Positions 7,058 to 16,654 of a stretch of 64,000 nucleotides of DNA are shown one piece after another (within the stretch, counting starts at the first letter, position 1; the number at the start of each line of letters is the position of its first letter). The translations under genes and the position numbers were made by a program. Origin of the DNA: an uncultured Eubacteriales bacterium (GTDB taxonomy: Bacteria > Bacillota > Clostridia > UBA1381 > UMGS1253); assembly GCA_902492065.1 (NCBI GenBank), contig CABUKE010000009.1, forward strand, positions 10,318-74,317, read 5' to 3'. The notes beneath the pieces were generated by a model. It did not search any database, had not been told where the DNA came from, and saw only the letters and a program-made list of their open reading frames with translations.

Positions 7058-10000
7058 ATGAAACGAATTTTGTGCATCATTTTGTGTGCGGCCATGCTGC
7101 TTTCCTGTACGGGGCCGTACGCATCTGCCGAGGAGGAGGCGGTTAAAGTGATTCCTTCCATTGCTGAGTACCATGTATATGGAGAGGTTCTTGCAGACGA
7201 CGGGTATCTGGGAATACCGGTCGAGGTCAACACCTACGTAAAGGAACAGACGGCGGTAGAAAAGCCTGTTGTCCTTTATGTCATGAACACAAACACAGAG
7301 CGAATCGGAACGGAAAGCGACGACACGATTTTGGCCGATTTGCTGGAGGACGGATTCATTGTTGTGGTACTTGACTACAAGAACCATCCGCTATCGGTCA
7401 GCCCTGGTTTGGACTGGAGCATACAGGCCATCCGAAATGAAATCGAACAAAAGGACGCCTTTTTAAACGGCAATGCAAACAAAAGGTATTGCAGCTATGT
7501 GCTTCCGGCAGGATACCGGATAGAAATAAATATACCGTACTGGAACATTGCGGATCATGGCTCGGAGGGATGTAAGGATTATATTGTCGACGCATGGAAC
7601 GATGGCGTTAAGACCCAAAAAGGCAATGTGACCATTACATATCCAGACGGCACGACCAAAAGAGCAAAGGACATAACTGCAACTACTATTGAAGACTGTG
7701 TAAAGCCGGATGGAACGCCAATTGAGATGAATCTGTTTTTGGATATCATCTATCCGTCGCAGCCGGAAAATGAGGTGCCGGTAATGCTTCTTGCTTCCAG
7801 CGCGGAAACGCGGCCAGACTCTTGGTCGGACCCGCTCCGGCCTCATCTGACCGGGTATTTGTTTTCGGGCTATGCAGGTGTGATTTATGACCATGCGTAT
7901 GTGCCGATGGCGCGGAACGACCACTACGGCTATTTTGAAGGTGTAGAAAATATAAATGCGTTCACACTGGTAAGCTATACAGGCGTCAAAGCAAACACCG
8001 CCGCTGTCCGTTGTATCCGTCATCTGGCGGACAGTGAGCCGGAAAAGTATAAGTTTAACAAGGACAAGTTCGGCGCGTATGGACACTCCAAAGGCGCATG
8101 GGTATATTTGCTGGGTATGTCGCACCCTGAGCTGGAGGATGAAGATTCGGATTTTGAGGGCTATCAAAATGAACCGGATAAAGAACAGCCGTGGCTGACC
8201 TATCAGGACGGCACGCCGATTCCGAGCAACGTCCAAATGGTATATATGTCGCACGGCGGCGGAAGAAGAATGACCAACGAGGGCATGGCACCGACATTTA
8301 TCTCAGTTGGTGAGGCAGACGGAGATGGCGTCCGGGACTTTTTGCCAAATATCGTGAGCAATTCTCGTTTTTATGACGTACCGGCTATGTACTTTACCAT
8401 GCCGGGCGTCGGACATACGATTATTTACGGTTACAGCGAAAAGTACGATGTGGACATGTATCAAGCGCTGTTTGATTTTTCGCATTATTATTTAAAAGAT
8501 GACAATGCAGTATGCGAATACATTACGCCGCTCGACGGCACGGTTGACGTTGATGTGAAAGATGAAATCACACTGAAGTTTACCGGTCCGGTGCCGCGAA
8601 GCGAAATCGAAGGAAAAGTCAGCGTCAAAAACCTTGCAACTGGAGAAACAGCAGCAGGCGTCTGGGAGCCTGACCTCGGTAATACGGCATGGACGTTTAC
8701 AGCGCATAATCTCAAGGGCGGCAGCAAGTATCAAATCTTAGTGCCGCAGAACGTCACGGCGGAAAACGGTAAGCCGCTCCGCGAGGCCAAGAGCGCGGTC
8801 ATTAAAACAAAGTATGAATCGGCGGCAGGCGCGAGCGGCGTATACAGTGATGCGGGCGACATGACGCTTACAAAAACGGAGGACACTGACAACGGTGTAT
8901 ATTTCGTGTTTGAAGCGCAGGACTTTGCAAATTCGACAACAACGGCGCTCCGCTTCAGCGTGGAAAACGAAGCGGCAAACCACGTGCTCGTCTATGGGAT
9001 TGACGCGCTTAACGAAGCTGACGTGACGCAGTCCACCGTTGGGGACTTGCTCGGTGAAGTCAAGCTGACCGGCAAGGGCGACTATGAGATAGATGTGACG
9101 GAGTATGTAGGTGCGCTTGGCACAGGTGAAAAGGCGGCGTTCCTCTTAAAGGCAGAGAAAAATATTGGAACAAATGTTGTAACAGACGTCGATTTTGAAA
9201 CGGCTGATAGCCGTATCCCGGCGAAAACTGTTTCATCTGACTTTAACAATACGGAAGGCGGAAGTAAAAGCTATAAGTCAACCATGTTCGAGCGGAGGGA
9301 GTTTATTGTCGGCGAAGGCCGCTATATTAGCAAAGAAGACTTGGGCAGGAGGTTCCATATCAGTTTTGATTTGCTGTTGCCGGTATCGAGGCGCGTAACA
9401 GCAAAGGTACGGCACTTTGCTGCTTCCGGTTCAAACTACGCAGATCTGCATGACGGAACTTATCAGCTGCTGCACCCCGAAGCAGGTGTTTGGAACCGGG
9501 TGGAAATGGATTATGTAATAGACGACCCGTCTTACTGCGAAGTTGGAAAGGACGCACTTTCCATTCGGAAAGAAGGCTCTACTTATAAAGGCGGCGCAGA
9601 ATATCTATATGTGGATAATCTGAAGGTAACGGAGGATATTACGGAGGTCAGGATTGCATCGGCAGCAACAAGCGCATCGTATGCACCGTCGCTTGTCCTG
9701 CACCCGTCGGAGAAGAAAGAAATTGCGGCAGCCGACGCCGCCTATGTGGAAAACGGAACAAACAGCGATATGTCGTTTTCCGGCAGTGACGGCCTGCTTG
9801 TCAATGGAAGATGGCTGGGCGCGTCCACAGGCTCGTACCAAAAAGTATACGCGCGCATTGCATTGGAAGACTATTCCGGAATGCAGCCCGCCGAGGTGCA
9901 GTTTAAGGTAACAGAGGAAAGCCACGGAGAAATATACGTCTATGGCGTAACGGATCCGGATGCGGCGGCACATTGGGACGCAGATACAATCAATTATACA

Positions 10001-13000
10001 AATGCGCCTGCCAATAACCGTTTTGGATTTGACGCGGATGCGCAAAAGGTCTACGGCGGAGCGCCTATCGCTGTTCTGGAGGTGGGCGGCGCAGGCAGCT
10101 ATACCGTGGATGTGACCGATTACGCGGCGTACATGAAGGATATCGGCGCACAGTCCGGCACACTGATATTCGTGATGAATACCCCCTCCCGCCCAGAAAC
10201 ACAGGTTCTCACGGAAGGGTTTGAGGGTAGTTCTGTACCGTTTGAGATCGTACAGGGCGGTGATATCATCGGCCACGGAATCTCGGCAAATGAAAGCTAT
10301 TCCGGTACGTCGTCTTATCAGATGAATACAGCCTATAACTACGACAGGCTGAAATTTGACATCCTTGACTGCAAATCTCTGACTGTAGACGATGTTGGCA
10401 AGCGCTACACCGTGACCTATTGGATGAAGTCCGACAAAACGGGAAGCTTTTTCAACTCGCTTTTGTTCCAGCGTGGTGCAAACGAACATGTTCAGAAGCA
10501 GACGCAAAACTATACCGTCGCGAATGAATGGCAACAGTTTACCTACAGCTTCACGCTGACAAGCGATATGATCAACGAAAACTCCACTCCGGAAACAATC
10601 CCGTCGTACCTCAACTTTCAGCTTGACGGGATGGGGCTGCGCGCAAGCGGCAAATACGATAATGTGTGCGTTTACATTGATGACCTTACCGTGACGGAAA
10701 ATAAGGCCGGGGATATCCCACTGGAGTTTGTTCCGGCTGGCGGCGAAACGGTGGAAACGTATCAGAAGACAATATCCTTTGACGACCTTGCGACATGGCG
10801 GACCAGCGGAAGTGCAAGAACAGAGGTCAATGACGAATTTGATATGGGGTTTGGCGGCGGCGTGCAGGCAAACCTGAAGGGCGAGCTCGTCGGCGCGGAC
10901 GTGACTGCCGACCATACAACCGGAACGGGCAAAAGCCTGTGGCTGTGTATGCCGGACTCTTGGAACCGGTTCAAATTCTATAATTTCTTCGACCATAACC
11001 TGACGGAAGCTGATGTCGGGCGGTCATTCCACATTTCCTTCTGGGCAAAGACAGATAAGCCTGGTTCGTTTGAATACGGCTTCATGTCCGTAGGAGGTGA
11101 CAGCGCCTATACTGCAAAGATTTACGAAAGCGAGCTGAATAAAAAGCAAGTTGGACAAGTTACAGAGGCAGACACGTGGACACAGTTTGAGTACGATGTG
11201 ACAATTGATGAGGGGATGCTCGCATCCTACTACACAGGGCATGAAAACGAATTTTTCAATCCTGCATTGTTTTCCATCGTGTCGAGCGGACTCTACGGCC
11301 GTAATATGTATGTCGACGACTTTGTAATAACAGAAACAACAGAAGGGCGGGCGCCTTATGCGTACCGTTTTGACTGGGAGTCAGAACCGGCCGAAACGGC
11401 ATGGAGTTTCAACGGCTTTGAAAACGGCGACAGTAAGGTTCTTCCCACCACGGCGGAAAACCACACCCCTGGCGCGGCGGATGGAAAAAGCCTGCAAGTA
11501 TTGACCGACAAGACCTATAACCGCGTGTATTTTTACAATATCATTGACCAGATGACAGCAGCCGACATTGGACGAACATTCCAGGTAGCTTTCTGGATGA
11601 AAGCGGACAAAGCGGGACGCTTCCAGCTTGTCATGTCGAACAAAGAAATCGCAGGGGCAGAATACGACGGTGAGATACGCAAAGGGTATACTATAGCGGA
11701 CAGCGATGTTGGCGTATGGAAGAAATATACTTTTGCGTTTACGGTCGACGAAAGCATGGTGGCAAACGGGGCGAATCTGCTGTCGATGTACTTGCCCGGA
11801 TTTGGACAGAAGAGCGATGGCTCCGTCAGCGCGACGCTCTACATCGACGACCTGTTCTCCATGGAATATACGGAGGGCGATGCGGCGGCATTGAACGTTG
11901 AAAGTGCGGCGGTCATCAGCAACACGCCGCTTGACAGTGCAGACAGCCTCCGCATTGGCAGAAGCGACACGGCGCAGGGCATCCACAAGACATATCTCCG
12001 CTTTAGTGGGGACGATAGCTTTAAAACTACCCAGCGTGCGGCGCTGGAACTCGACGTACAGGAGGCGTCCGGACAGACCGTGCGTATATATGGCCTTACC
12101 GGTGTGCCTTATCCGGAAAAGCTCACATACAACACGGCTCCTGCGTCCAACGAGGATGAAAGCATGGACGAATCAAAGGTATATGGCGGCGCACCCCTTG
12201 CCGAGCTTGCAGTGAACGCGGCAGGACGCTATACAATCGACGTCACAGATTATGTGAAAAATACAGCGCCGGAGGAATATATCTTTGCACTCACGTCGGA
12301 GAGCACAGGCGGGACAGAATATCTAAACCTCGGCTTTGATGATTTTCCCTTCTCCAAAGGTGTAGACTATACTGCGTTTGGCGGATACGAAGGCACAGCC
12401 GAAGTTGCGGACGGAAAGGCCGGCGTGCGCGCCGACGCTGCGGGAGAAGGCATTAAACTTCTCAACGTGTTTGGAAACGGCGGCACCTCCTGTCAAGCAG
12501 GCAGAACCTATACCGTCAGTGTAGATGTTTTCTCTACAGATACGGCAGCGGATGTTTCACTGGGACTGTGCACGGCAAACAACGATACGCTCGTTCCGCC
12601 AGACAGTGCAGCGCAGAGTATCGCCCCCGGTGAAAGAAAAACGCTTACCCTTACCTACACTGCCGACAACCAGGATGAAACGTCCGGCGTAAGCGCGCTC
12701 GCTGTGTACAGCGTAAACGGTGCGGGATTTGAAATTGATAACGTACGTATTACGAGTGACGACTCTGCCATTATTGCCCCCAGCGTAGTTCTGGCGGTGG
12801 AAACGGCAAAGGAGAGCGACCAGCCAGAGGAGCCTGTTGTAGACTTGTCGCGCCTTACAGTAAATGCAAACGGTGGCGGTGCCATTACATATGGTAAGGG
12901 TACGCCGTCCGAACAGGATTGGGGCGCCGGAAAAACCGCCGACTTTGCACGTGGAGAAGAAATCGCCCTTACGGCAGTTGCAGATGAAGGAAGCCGCTTT

Positions 13001-13915
13001 GTCTATTGGGTTGACAAAGCGTCGGGGCGTGTTGTATCCGAGCAGGAAACATATACATTTACGCTTGGTACAGCAAAAAGCCTTGAGGCGTTCTTCATCA
13101 GTACGGCACCGGGCAGCAAAACGGCAATATTCAAAAACAAAAACGGCAAAATACTCCAGAGTAACCAAATTGGAGCGGATGGCAGCGTGACAGTACCGGA
13201 GAACCCGGAATATATGGGATATGTGTTTGATAAATGGATAAAGAACGGAATTGACCAGAAAATTGCCGCGAACGACACACTCCCCTATGACGTACTGTCG
13301 CCGGAGGAAAACCTCTTTACGGCGCATTACCGGCAAGCACCGGAAACATACGCTGTTACGGTGGTAGGCGGTACGCTTGCCCCCGGCGTGGTGCGCGGTG
13401 AATATGCCTATGATACGCTGGTAACGGTGACGCTGGACGAGAGCGCCATCCCGGCGGGACAGAAGTTCTCCCATTGGACAAAGGATGGACAGACCATAAG
13501 CTATGAACGCGTTTATTCTTTCTATATGAGCGCGGCACCGGTTGATATAGCCGCCGTGTATGTACCGGAAACGGAAACAGTCGTACCAAAGCCTGTTCTT
13601 GTTATGACGACGCCCGTGTTATTAACTGGGCAGGGCAAAATCGCATTCTTCGCAGAGCGTCAACTCGGCAAAAATAATGCGATGATTGAAACAGGAATTC
13701 TTCTCAGCCGCAGCGGGCCGGACTTTGACCTCGATACACCGGATATCATCAAGAGTGCGTCAATCTCGACAAGTAATGTGGGTCAGTATACGGTGCGCGT
13801 ACGCGCGAACGACGGCGATACATGGTACGCAAAGGCGTATATGCTCTATAAGGATGAAAACGGAGATGTAAAGTGTATTTATTCCGATACCACAGAGGCA
13901 ACATATATGGAATAA
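7058..13915 (+). CDS. Giant secreted esterase-like protein with repeated binding modules
   Basis: A 2285-residue protein; AAGAAGGGGG (7041-7050) stands before ATG 7058. The signal sequence has a cysteine in a lipobox-like setting (MLLSC), so it may be a lipoprotein. Residues about 30-480 form an alpha/beta-hydrolase: candidate nucleophile Ser344 in GHSKG, Asp421 in GEADGDG, His453 in GVGHT. Then a Big_5-like domain (about 500-580) and an alternating array follow. There are three DNRLRE/CBM96-like modules ending in Y.IDVT.Y (about 594-700, 877-1042, 1614-1750) and five CBM4/9-like modules ending 'DDL/DNV' (about 707-861, 1047-1221, 1234-1427, 1434-1607, 1752-1907). InlB-type beta repeats follow (about 1930-2170), then a final beta domain. 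The binding modules suggest it acts on an insoluble polysaccharide, perhaps removing acyl groups. Its substrate is not shown by the sequence. Confidence 0.85.
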   Translation: MKRILCIILCAAMLLSCTGPYASAEEEAVKVIPSIAEYHVYGEVLADDGYLGIPVEVNTYVKEQTAVEKPVVLYVMNTNTERIGTESDDTILADLLEDGFIVVVLDYKNHPLSVSPGLDWSIQAIRNEIEQKDAFLNGNANKRYCSYVLPAGYRIEINIPYWNIADHGSEGCKDYIVDAWNDGVKTQKGNVTITYPDGTTKRAKDITATTIEDCVKPDGTPIEMNLFLDIIYPSQPENEVPVMLLASSAETRPDSWSDPLRPHLTGYLFSGYAGVIYDHAYVPMARNDHYGYFEGVENINAFTLVSYTGVKANTAAVRCIRHLADSEPEKYKFNKDKFGAYGHSKGAWVYLLGMSHPELEDEDSDFEGYQNEPDKEQPWLTYQDGTPIPSNVQMVYMSHGGGRRMTNEGMAPTFISVGEADGDGVRDFLPNIVSNSRFYDVPAMYFTMPGVGHTIIYGYSEKYDVDMYQALFDFSHYYLKDDNAVCEYITPLDGTVDVDVKDEITLKFTGPVPRSEIEGKVSVKNLATGETAAGVWEPDLGNTAWTFTAHNLKGGSKYQILVPQNVTAENGKPLREAKSAVIKTKYESAAGASGVYSDAGDMTLTKTEDTDNGVYFVFEAQDFANSTTTALRFSVENEAANHVLVYGIDALNEADVTQSTVGDLLGEVKLTGKGDYEIDVTEYVGALGTGEKAAFLLKAEKNIGTNVVTDVDFETADSRIPAKTVSSDFNNTEGGSKSYKSTMFERREFIVGEGRYISKEDLGRRFHISFDLLLPVSRRVTAKVRHFAASGSNYADLHDGTYQLLHPEAGVWNRVEMDYVIDDPSYCEVGKDALSIRKEGSTYKGGAEYLYVDNLKVTEDITEVRIASAATSASYAPSLVLHPSEKKEIAAADAAYVENGTNSDMSFSGSDGLLVNGRWLGASTGSYQKVYARIALEDYSGMQPAEVQFKVTEESHGEIYVYGVTDPDAAAHWDADTINYTNAPANNRFGFDADAQKVYGGAPIAVLEVGGAGSYTVDVTDYAAYMKDIGAQSGTLIFVMNTPSRPETQVLTEGFEGSSVPFEIVQGGDIIGHGISANESYSGTSSYQMNTAYNYDRLKFDILDCKSLTVDDVGKRYTVTYWMKSDKTGSFFNSLLFQRGANEHVQKQTQNYTVANEWQQFTYSFTLTSDMINENSTPETIPSYLNFQLDGMGLRASGKYDNVCVYIDDLTVTENKAGDIPLEFVPAGGETVETYQKTISFDDLATWRTSGSARTEVNDEFDMGFGGGVQANLKGELVGADVTADHTTGTGKSLWLCMPDSWNRFKFYNFFDHNLTEADVGRSFHISFWAKTDKPGSFEYGFMSVGGDSAYTAKIYESELNKKQVGQVTEADTWTQFEYDVTIDEGMLASYYTGHENEFFNPALFSIVSSGLYGRNMYVDDFVITETTEGRAPYAYRFDWESEPAETAWSFNGFENGDSKVLPTTAENHTPGAADGKSLQVLTDKTYNRVYFYNIIDQMTAADIGRTFQVAFWMKADKAGRFQLVMSNKEIAGAEYDGEIRKGYTIADSDVGVWKKYTFAFTVDESMVANGANLLSMYLPGFGQKSDGSVSATLYIDDLFSMEYTEGDAAALNVESAAVISNTPLDSADSLRIGRSDTAQGIHKTYLRFSGDDSFKTTQRAALELDVQEASGQTVRIYGLTGVPYPEKLTYNTAPASNEDESMDESKVYGGAPLAELAVNAAGRYTIDVTDYVKNTAPEEYIFALTSESTGGTEYLNLGFDDFPFSKGVDYTAFGGYEGTAEVADGKAGVRADAAGEGIKLLNVFGNGGTSCQAGRTYTVSVDVFSTDTAADVSLGLCTANNDTLVPPDSAAQSIAPGERKTLTLTYTADNQDETSGVSALAVYSVNGAGFEIDNVRITSDDSAIIAPSVVLAVETAKESDQPEEPVVDLSRLTVNANGGGAITYGKGTPSEQDWGAGKTADFARGEEIALTAVADEGSRFVYWVDKASGRVVSEQETYTFTLGTAKSLEAFFISTAPGSKTAIFKNKNGKILQSNQIGADGSVTVPENPEYMGYVFDKWIKNGIDQKIAANDTLPYDVLSPEENLFTAHYRQAPETYAVTVVGGTLAPGVVRGEYAYDTLVTVTLDESAIPAGQKFSHWTKDGQTISYERVYSFYMSAAPVDIAAVYVPETETVVPKPVLVMTTPVLLTGQGKIAFFAERQLGKNNAMIETGILLSRSGPDFDLDTPDIIKSASISTSNVGQYTVRVRANDGDTWYAKAYMLYKDENGDVKCIYSDTTEATYME

Positions 13916-13938
13916 AGTAAAAAGAGTAATAATATAGA

Positions 13939-13968
13939 AAATGCCCACGCAGAAGCGTGGGCATTTTA
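13939..13968 (+). terminator. Terminator of the giant secreted protein
   Basis: AAAATGCCCACGC, loop AGAA, GCGTGGGCATTTT: a perfect 13-base-pair hairpin 24 bases after the stop. It works for either strand. Confidence 0.9.
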
Positions 13969-13991
13969 ATTACAGAGAGGTTTGCTACAAG

Positions 13992-14267
13992 GTGGATTTA
14001 TGCTATACAAAAGAAAACGTCCCCGCATATGGATTGGAAGTATCAGACAGCACGGTAAGCCGAATTACCGATAAGATATTGCCAGTAGTCAAAGAATGGC
14101 AGCAGAGACCGCTGGCAGAAATTTATGCGGTTGTATTGACGCTATTCACCGCAGTGAAGGGGCATATTGTGAAGAGAGCAGTCTATCCCAAAATAGAAAT
14201 TGCGCAATCGTGGGAGGCAAACTGGCCGAAAGTGTCCACCTATTTTAACTATCCGCAGGAGGTTCGA
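13992..14267 (+). mobile_element. Remnant of an IS256/Mutator-family transposase
   Basis: Residues YGLEVSDSTVSRITDKILPV followed by EWQQRPLAEIYAVV match the conserved start of the IS256-type catalytic region. A short garbled stretch follows, where two compensating frameshifts replace the expected 'DAIH' metal-ligand motif. Then comes GHIVKRAVY and a jump straight to SWEANWPKVSTYFNYPQEVR, a motif that normally lies about 130 residues later. The N-terminus and C-terminus are also missing. It cannot encode an active enzyme and no terminal inverted repeats are seen. The sequence joins a RecD2-like fragment of the opposite strand at about 14267. Confidence 0.75.
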
Positions 14268-14555
14268 TACCGCGAAGCAGTCCCGAGCCGAAGTAGGCGG
14301 CAATGCCGGCCTCGGTTTGGGGCATAATTTCGAAGTAGGTCTGAACGCGGTACTGCATGCCATACTTTGACGCTTCCCAGCTGCCGGCCAGCTCGGCCTC
14401 CGCCGCAGGATTGGCAGGCAGGTTATACCGATTGCGACGAAGGTGCTTTTTCCCGACTTCGGTGCTGTCGGGGGTATCTGCTCGTGCGTTTTGTATTCGT
14501 GGATACAGAAGCCGTTATCGCCCTGGTAAATCGTTCGTACGATAGATGTGTCACC
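14266..14555 (-). pseudogene. N-terminal fragment of a RecD2-like helicase
   Basis: The minus strand reads TIYQGDNGFCIHEYKTHEQI, then SGKSTFVAIG; after a one-base frameshift near 14420 it continues LPANPAAEAELAGSWEASKYGMQ, YFEIMPQTEAGIAAYFGSGL and LRGI. This is the N-terminal OB-like and helix-hairpin region of RecD2-type ATPases found in phages and conjugative elements. It stops where the IS256 remnant begins. The ATPase core is absent. An AGAGGTGAC ribosome site behind the YqaJ remnant suggests the two were once an operon. Confidence 0.55.
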
Positions 14556-14570
14556 TCTTTACCTGTGTAA

Positions 14571-15625
14571 TCATGCGGCGGTTTTCCCTTGCTGCGCACC
14601 CTTTGTCTTAGCCTTCAGCTTGACGTCGAACCTGCGGTATGCGGAGTCCGTGACGTATTTCTTAAATATGACAGGATGGTGAAGCTGAAGTTTTTCTATA
14701 TTATCCGCAGTCACTGTTTTGCGGCTGTACGGATTCCACGTCACCACCAACTCCTGCTTGCCGTCGCTCATGTCATAAACCGCCTTGCAGCTATCGCCCA
14801 TGCGGTCCATGATGGGGACATAGCAATGCTTGATCCGCTCGTCGAGCGCCTTGACCTGCTTTTCTAACTCGGACTTCTGCTGTTTCAGTTCCAGCGCCTC
14901 TAATAGCATCTGCGCTTCGGGCTGGGTCAATTTAATAGCGTCTGCATCTGCGTTGCCGCGGTACCTCCGCCGCAGGCTCGCCAGAGCCAGGTCGGTTTTA
15001 CCGCTAAATGGCGGGGAGGTCTTTTTTTTGCACATAGTTTTGCCAGAAATCCAGTTCTTCGAGGATGAGCTGCTGTTCCAGTTCGTAGTCGCGTTCCATA
15101 TACCGCCGCAGGAAATCATTTTCAGAGTTCCCGTACAGGCAGACAAAATACAGCTTGTCAAGATTGAGCACAGACATGTAGTGCGCGCCCTGCAGCGTGT
15201 AGTGGTACGGCTGCGAGTCATTCTCCCATTCGCCTAAGTTGTAGCGCTCGGTGTGCTTGCACTCTAAAATCCCGTATGTCCCATCGTCAAACTGGATGAG
15301 ATAGTCGATATCGGCTATCATAAACGGATAGATCGGGTGCTGGTACATGGCGTGTGTATCGACGATTTGAAACCCGGTCTTTTTCTCAAAAATCCTTGCA
15401 ATCAGCGGTTCGAGAAGTTTACCGATTTCTTTTTGGACCCAGTTTTCATCGTCTGTGTCCGGCGCAAGGTCGAGCTTGTCTAAATACAGGTCGGCCTTTG
15501 TTTTCCACGGGCTTTCCTCCATGACGATTGCCGCGTCGCTGCCGCCTTGCCTCCAGCCATTCTTCACGTGTGAGCTTGGCCGTGTCTTGAATTAGGATGA
15601 TGGGGCTGTAGTCGAGTTTTGGCAT
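14571..15625 (-). pseudogene. Frameshifted YqaJ-type phage exonuclease/recombinase
   Basis: GAAAGGAGC precedes ATG 15625, and the frame begins MPKLDYSPIILIQDTAKLTR EEWLEARRQ. Near 15556 the sense shifts frame and continues GGSDAAIVMEESPWKTKADL, ILECKHTERYNLGEWENDSQ and YHYTLQGAHYMSVLNL. These are the nuclease motifs of the YqaJ/lambda-exonuclease family (GGSDAA, the E-x-K of ILECK, and QGAHYM in place of the usual Q..HYM). Near 15025 a second shift is needed to reach the C-terminal helical part (ALELKQQKSELEKQVKALDE) that ends at 14571. The family member would be about 330-350 residues. Two frameshifts and the broken RecD2 neighbour mark it as a remnant of a phage or conjugative recombination module. 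Confidence 0.7.
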
Positions 15626-15797
15626 AAGTATGCTCCTTTCTGCCCGAAGGCAATAAAATTTGATATATAAAAAAGCGCCAACAGCACCTATCCCTGAAAA
15701 AGGGTATAGCGATGCCATTGGCACTTGAATACAAAACTACAAAAAAATGCTGACAGACTGCCGGACGGCAGACTGTAGGGAGTAAACAGAAGATATG

Positions 15798-15859
15798 TTG
15801 GAAAATAGATGATTGACATAGGCAGGATTGTTTGGTATAGTAATTTATCATTATGATTT
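15798..15859 (+). promoter_or_regulatory. Orphan copy of the tRNA promoter region
   Basis: TTGACA (15813-15818), 17 bases, TATAGT (15836-15841). The 62-base block aligns with 1946-2006, upstream of the CAT-anticodon tRNA, with only a few differences and one single-base gap. The homology stops at the point where the tRNA would start. Instead, the sequence continues into a toxin-tail fragment with no start codon nearby. The interval 15626-15797 shows no gene. Confidence 0.75.
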
Positions 15860-15866
15860 TACATAA

Positions 15867-16109
15867 AACAATCAACCTTTAGATAAGGATTTAACTATAG
15901 TCGAAAAAGATGATCCAGTAGCCCATATAAAGTATGGTGGCCCGGGAAGTACAGATAATAATGATTCGTCTAATGGCAATAATACTCGTATCCCGGGTGT
16001 TAATGATGGGACGGTAGAAGATATTATGCCGGAAGTAGTTCTTACTCCGCCAATAATAAATCTCCCCGCTATGCCAATGCCAGTACCCGGTTTTGTATTT
16101 GCGATATAA
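15867..16109 (+). pseudogene. C-terminal tail fragment, probably of an RHS/polymorphic-toxin protein
   Basis: From 15867 to TAA 16107-16109 the frame is open for 80 codons with no usable start: IVEKDDPVAHIKYGGPGSTD, then MPEVVLTPPIINLPAMPMPV. The low-complexity Pro/Asn tail and the small gene 10 bases downstream with a strong ribosome site fit a displaced toxin tail followed by its immunity gene. I do not recognise the toxin family, and the assignment rests mostly on context with the RHS remnant at 18.0 kb. Confidence 0.35.
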
Positions 16110-16119
16110 GGAGGAAAAG

Positions 16120-16569
16120 ATGAAGACAGTAGAAGAAATTAGAAAAAAGATAGACGAATTGTATTATTGGGATATGCAAATGGTGCATCTGTCCTGCGAT
16201 TATTTAGTGGATGAGATTACGTTAACATATCTTTTTAATGACAAAGTGGAAACCACCTATCATTTTAAAGGCTGCTATGAATCGTCCTTTAAGCATTATT
16301 TGGACTATAAGAAAGGCGGACCAACCAAAGATATGCCGCTTACACATGTTTCGTATTATATGCAGTCGGTGGAGGTAGAGGAATTCGAGGTGCTTGAAAA
16401 TATGGCAATGAGAGCGCGTACACGACCACCTAAAAAATACCGATATTTGCGGTTTAAAATAGACGCTCATCCAATGTTGATTGAAATTGTATGCGAAGAC
16501 ATTGAGTTTAGTCAAAAGAAATATGAGAATCAATGGAGTTTGCCTGATGTGAAAGTTTCTGAAGTATAA
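16120..16569 (+). CDS. Small cytosolic protein, probable immunity protein
   Basis: AAGGAGGAAAAG ends just before ATG 16120, which is the start (an earlier in-frame ATG at 16093 overlaps the preceding frame and lacks a site). The 149-residue product has no signal peptide or membrane segment, and begins MKTVEEIRKKIDELYYWDMQ. It alternates short beta-like stretches with charged loops (LTYLFNDKVETTYHFKGCYE, YRYLRFKIDAHPMLIEIVCE), a typical look for immunity proteins of polymorphic toxins. It lies 10 bases behind the open toxin-tail fragment. The function is inferred from position and size only. Confidence 0.5.
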   Translation: MKTVEEIRKKIDELYYWDMQMVHLSCDYLVDEITLTYLFNDKVETTYHFKGCYESSFKHYLDYKKGGPTKDMPLTHVSYYMQSVEVEEFEVLENMAMRARTRPPKKYRYLRFKIDAHPMLIEIVCEDIEFSQKKYENQWSLPDVKVSEV

Positions 16570-16592
16570 AATTAGTTGACAAGTTCTAACAA

Positions 16593-16630
16593 AAGGGATA
16601 TACTGACCATGGATGGACAGTATGTCCCTT
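16593..16630 (+). terminator. Hairpin after the probable immunity gene
   Basis: AAGGGATATACTG and CAGTATGTCCCTT pair with one G-T wobble over 13 bases. The T tract is short, so termination may be weak. A related hairpin (AAGGGATATCCTG...) follows the next gene at 17969. Confidence 0.55.
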
Positions 16631-16654
16631 AAATTTTGACAGGAGGGGAGAGAC

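Noticed and set aside
9605..10996. 463-codon open frame on the minus strand inside the giant esterase gene
   Set aside because: It is antisense to a gene with a clear ribosome site, signal peptide and recognisable domains; its translation is rich in Cys, His and Arg and has no ribosome site.
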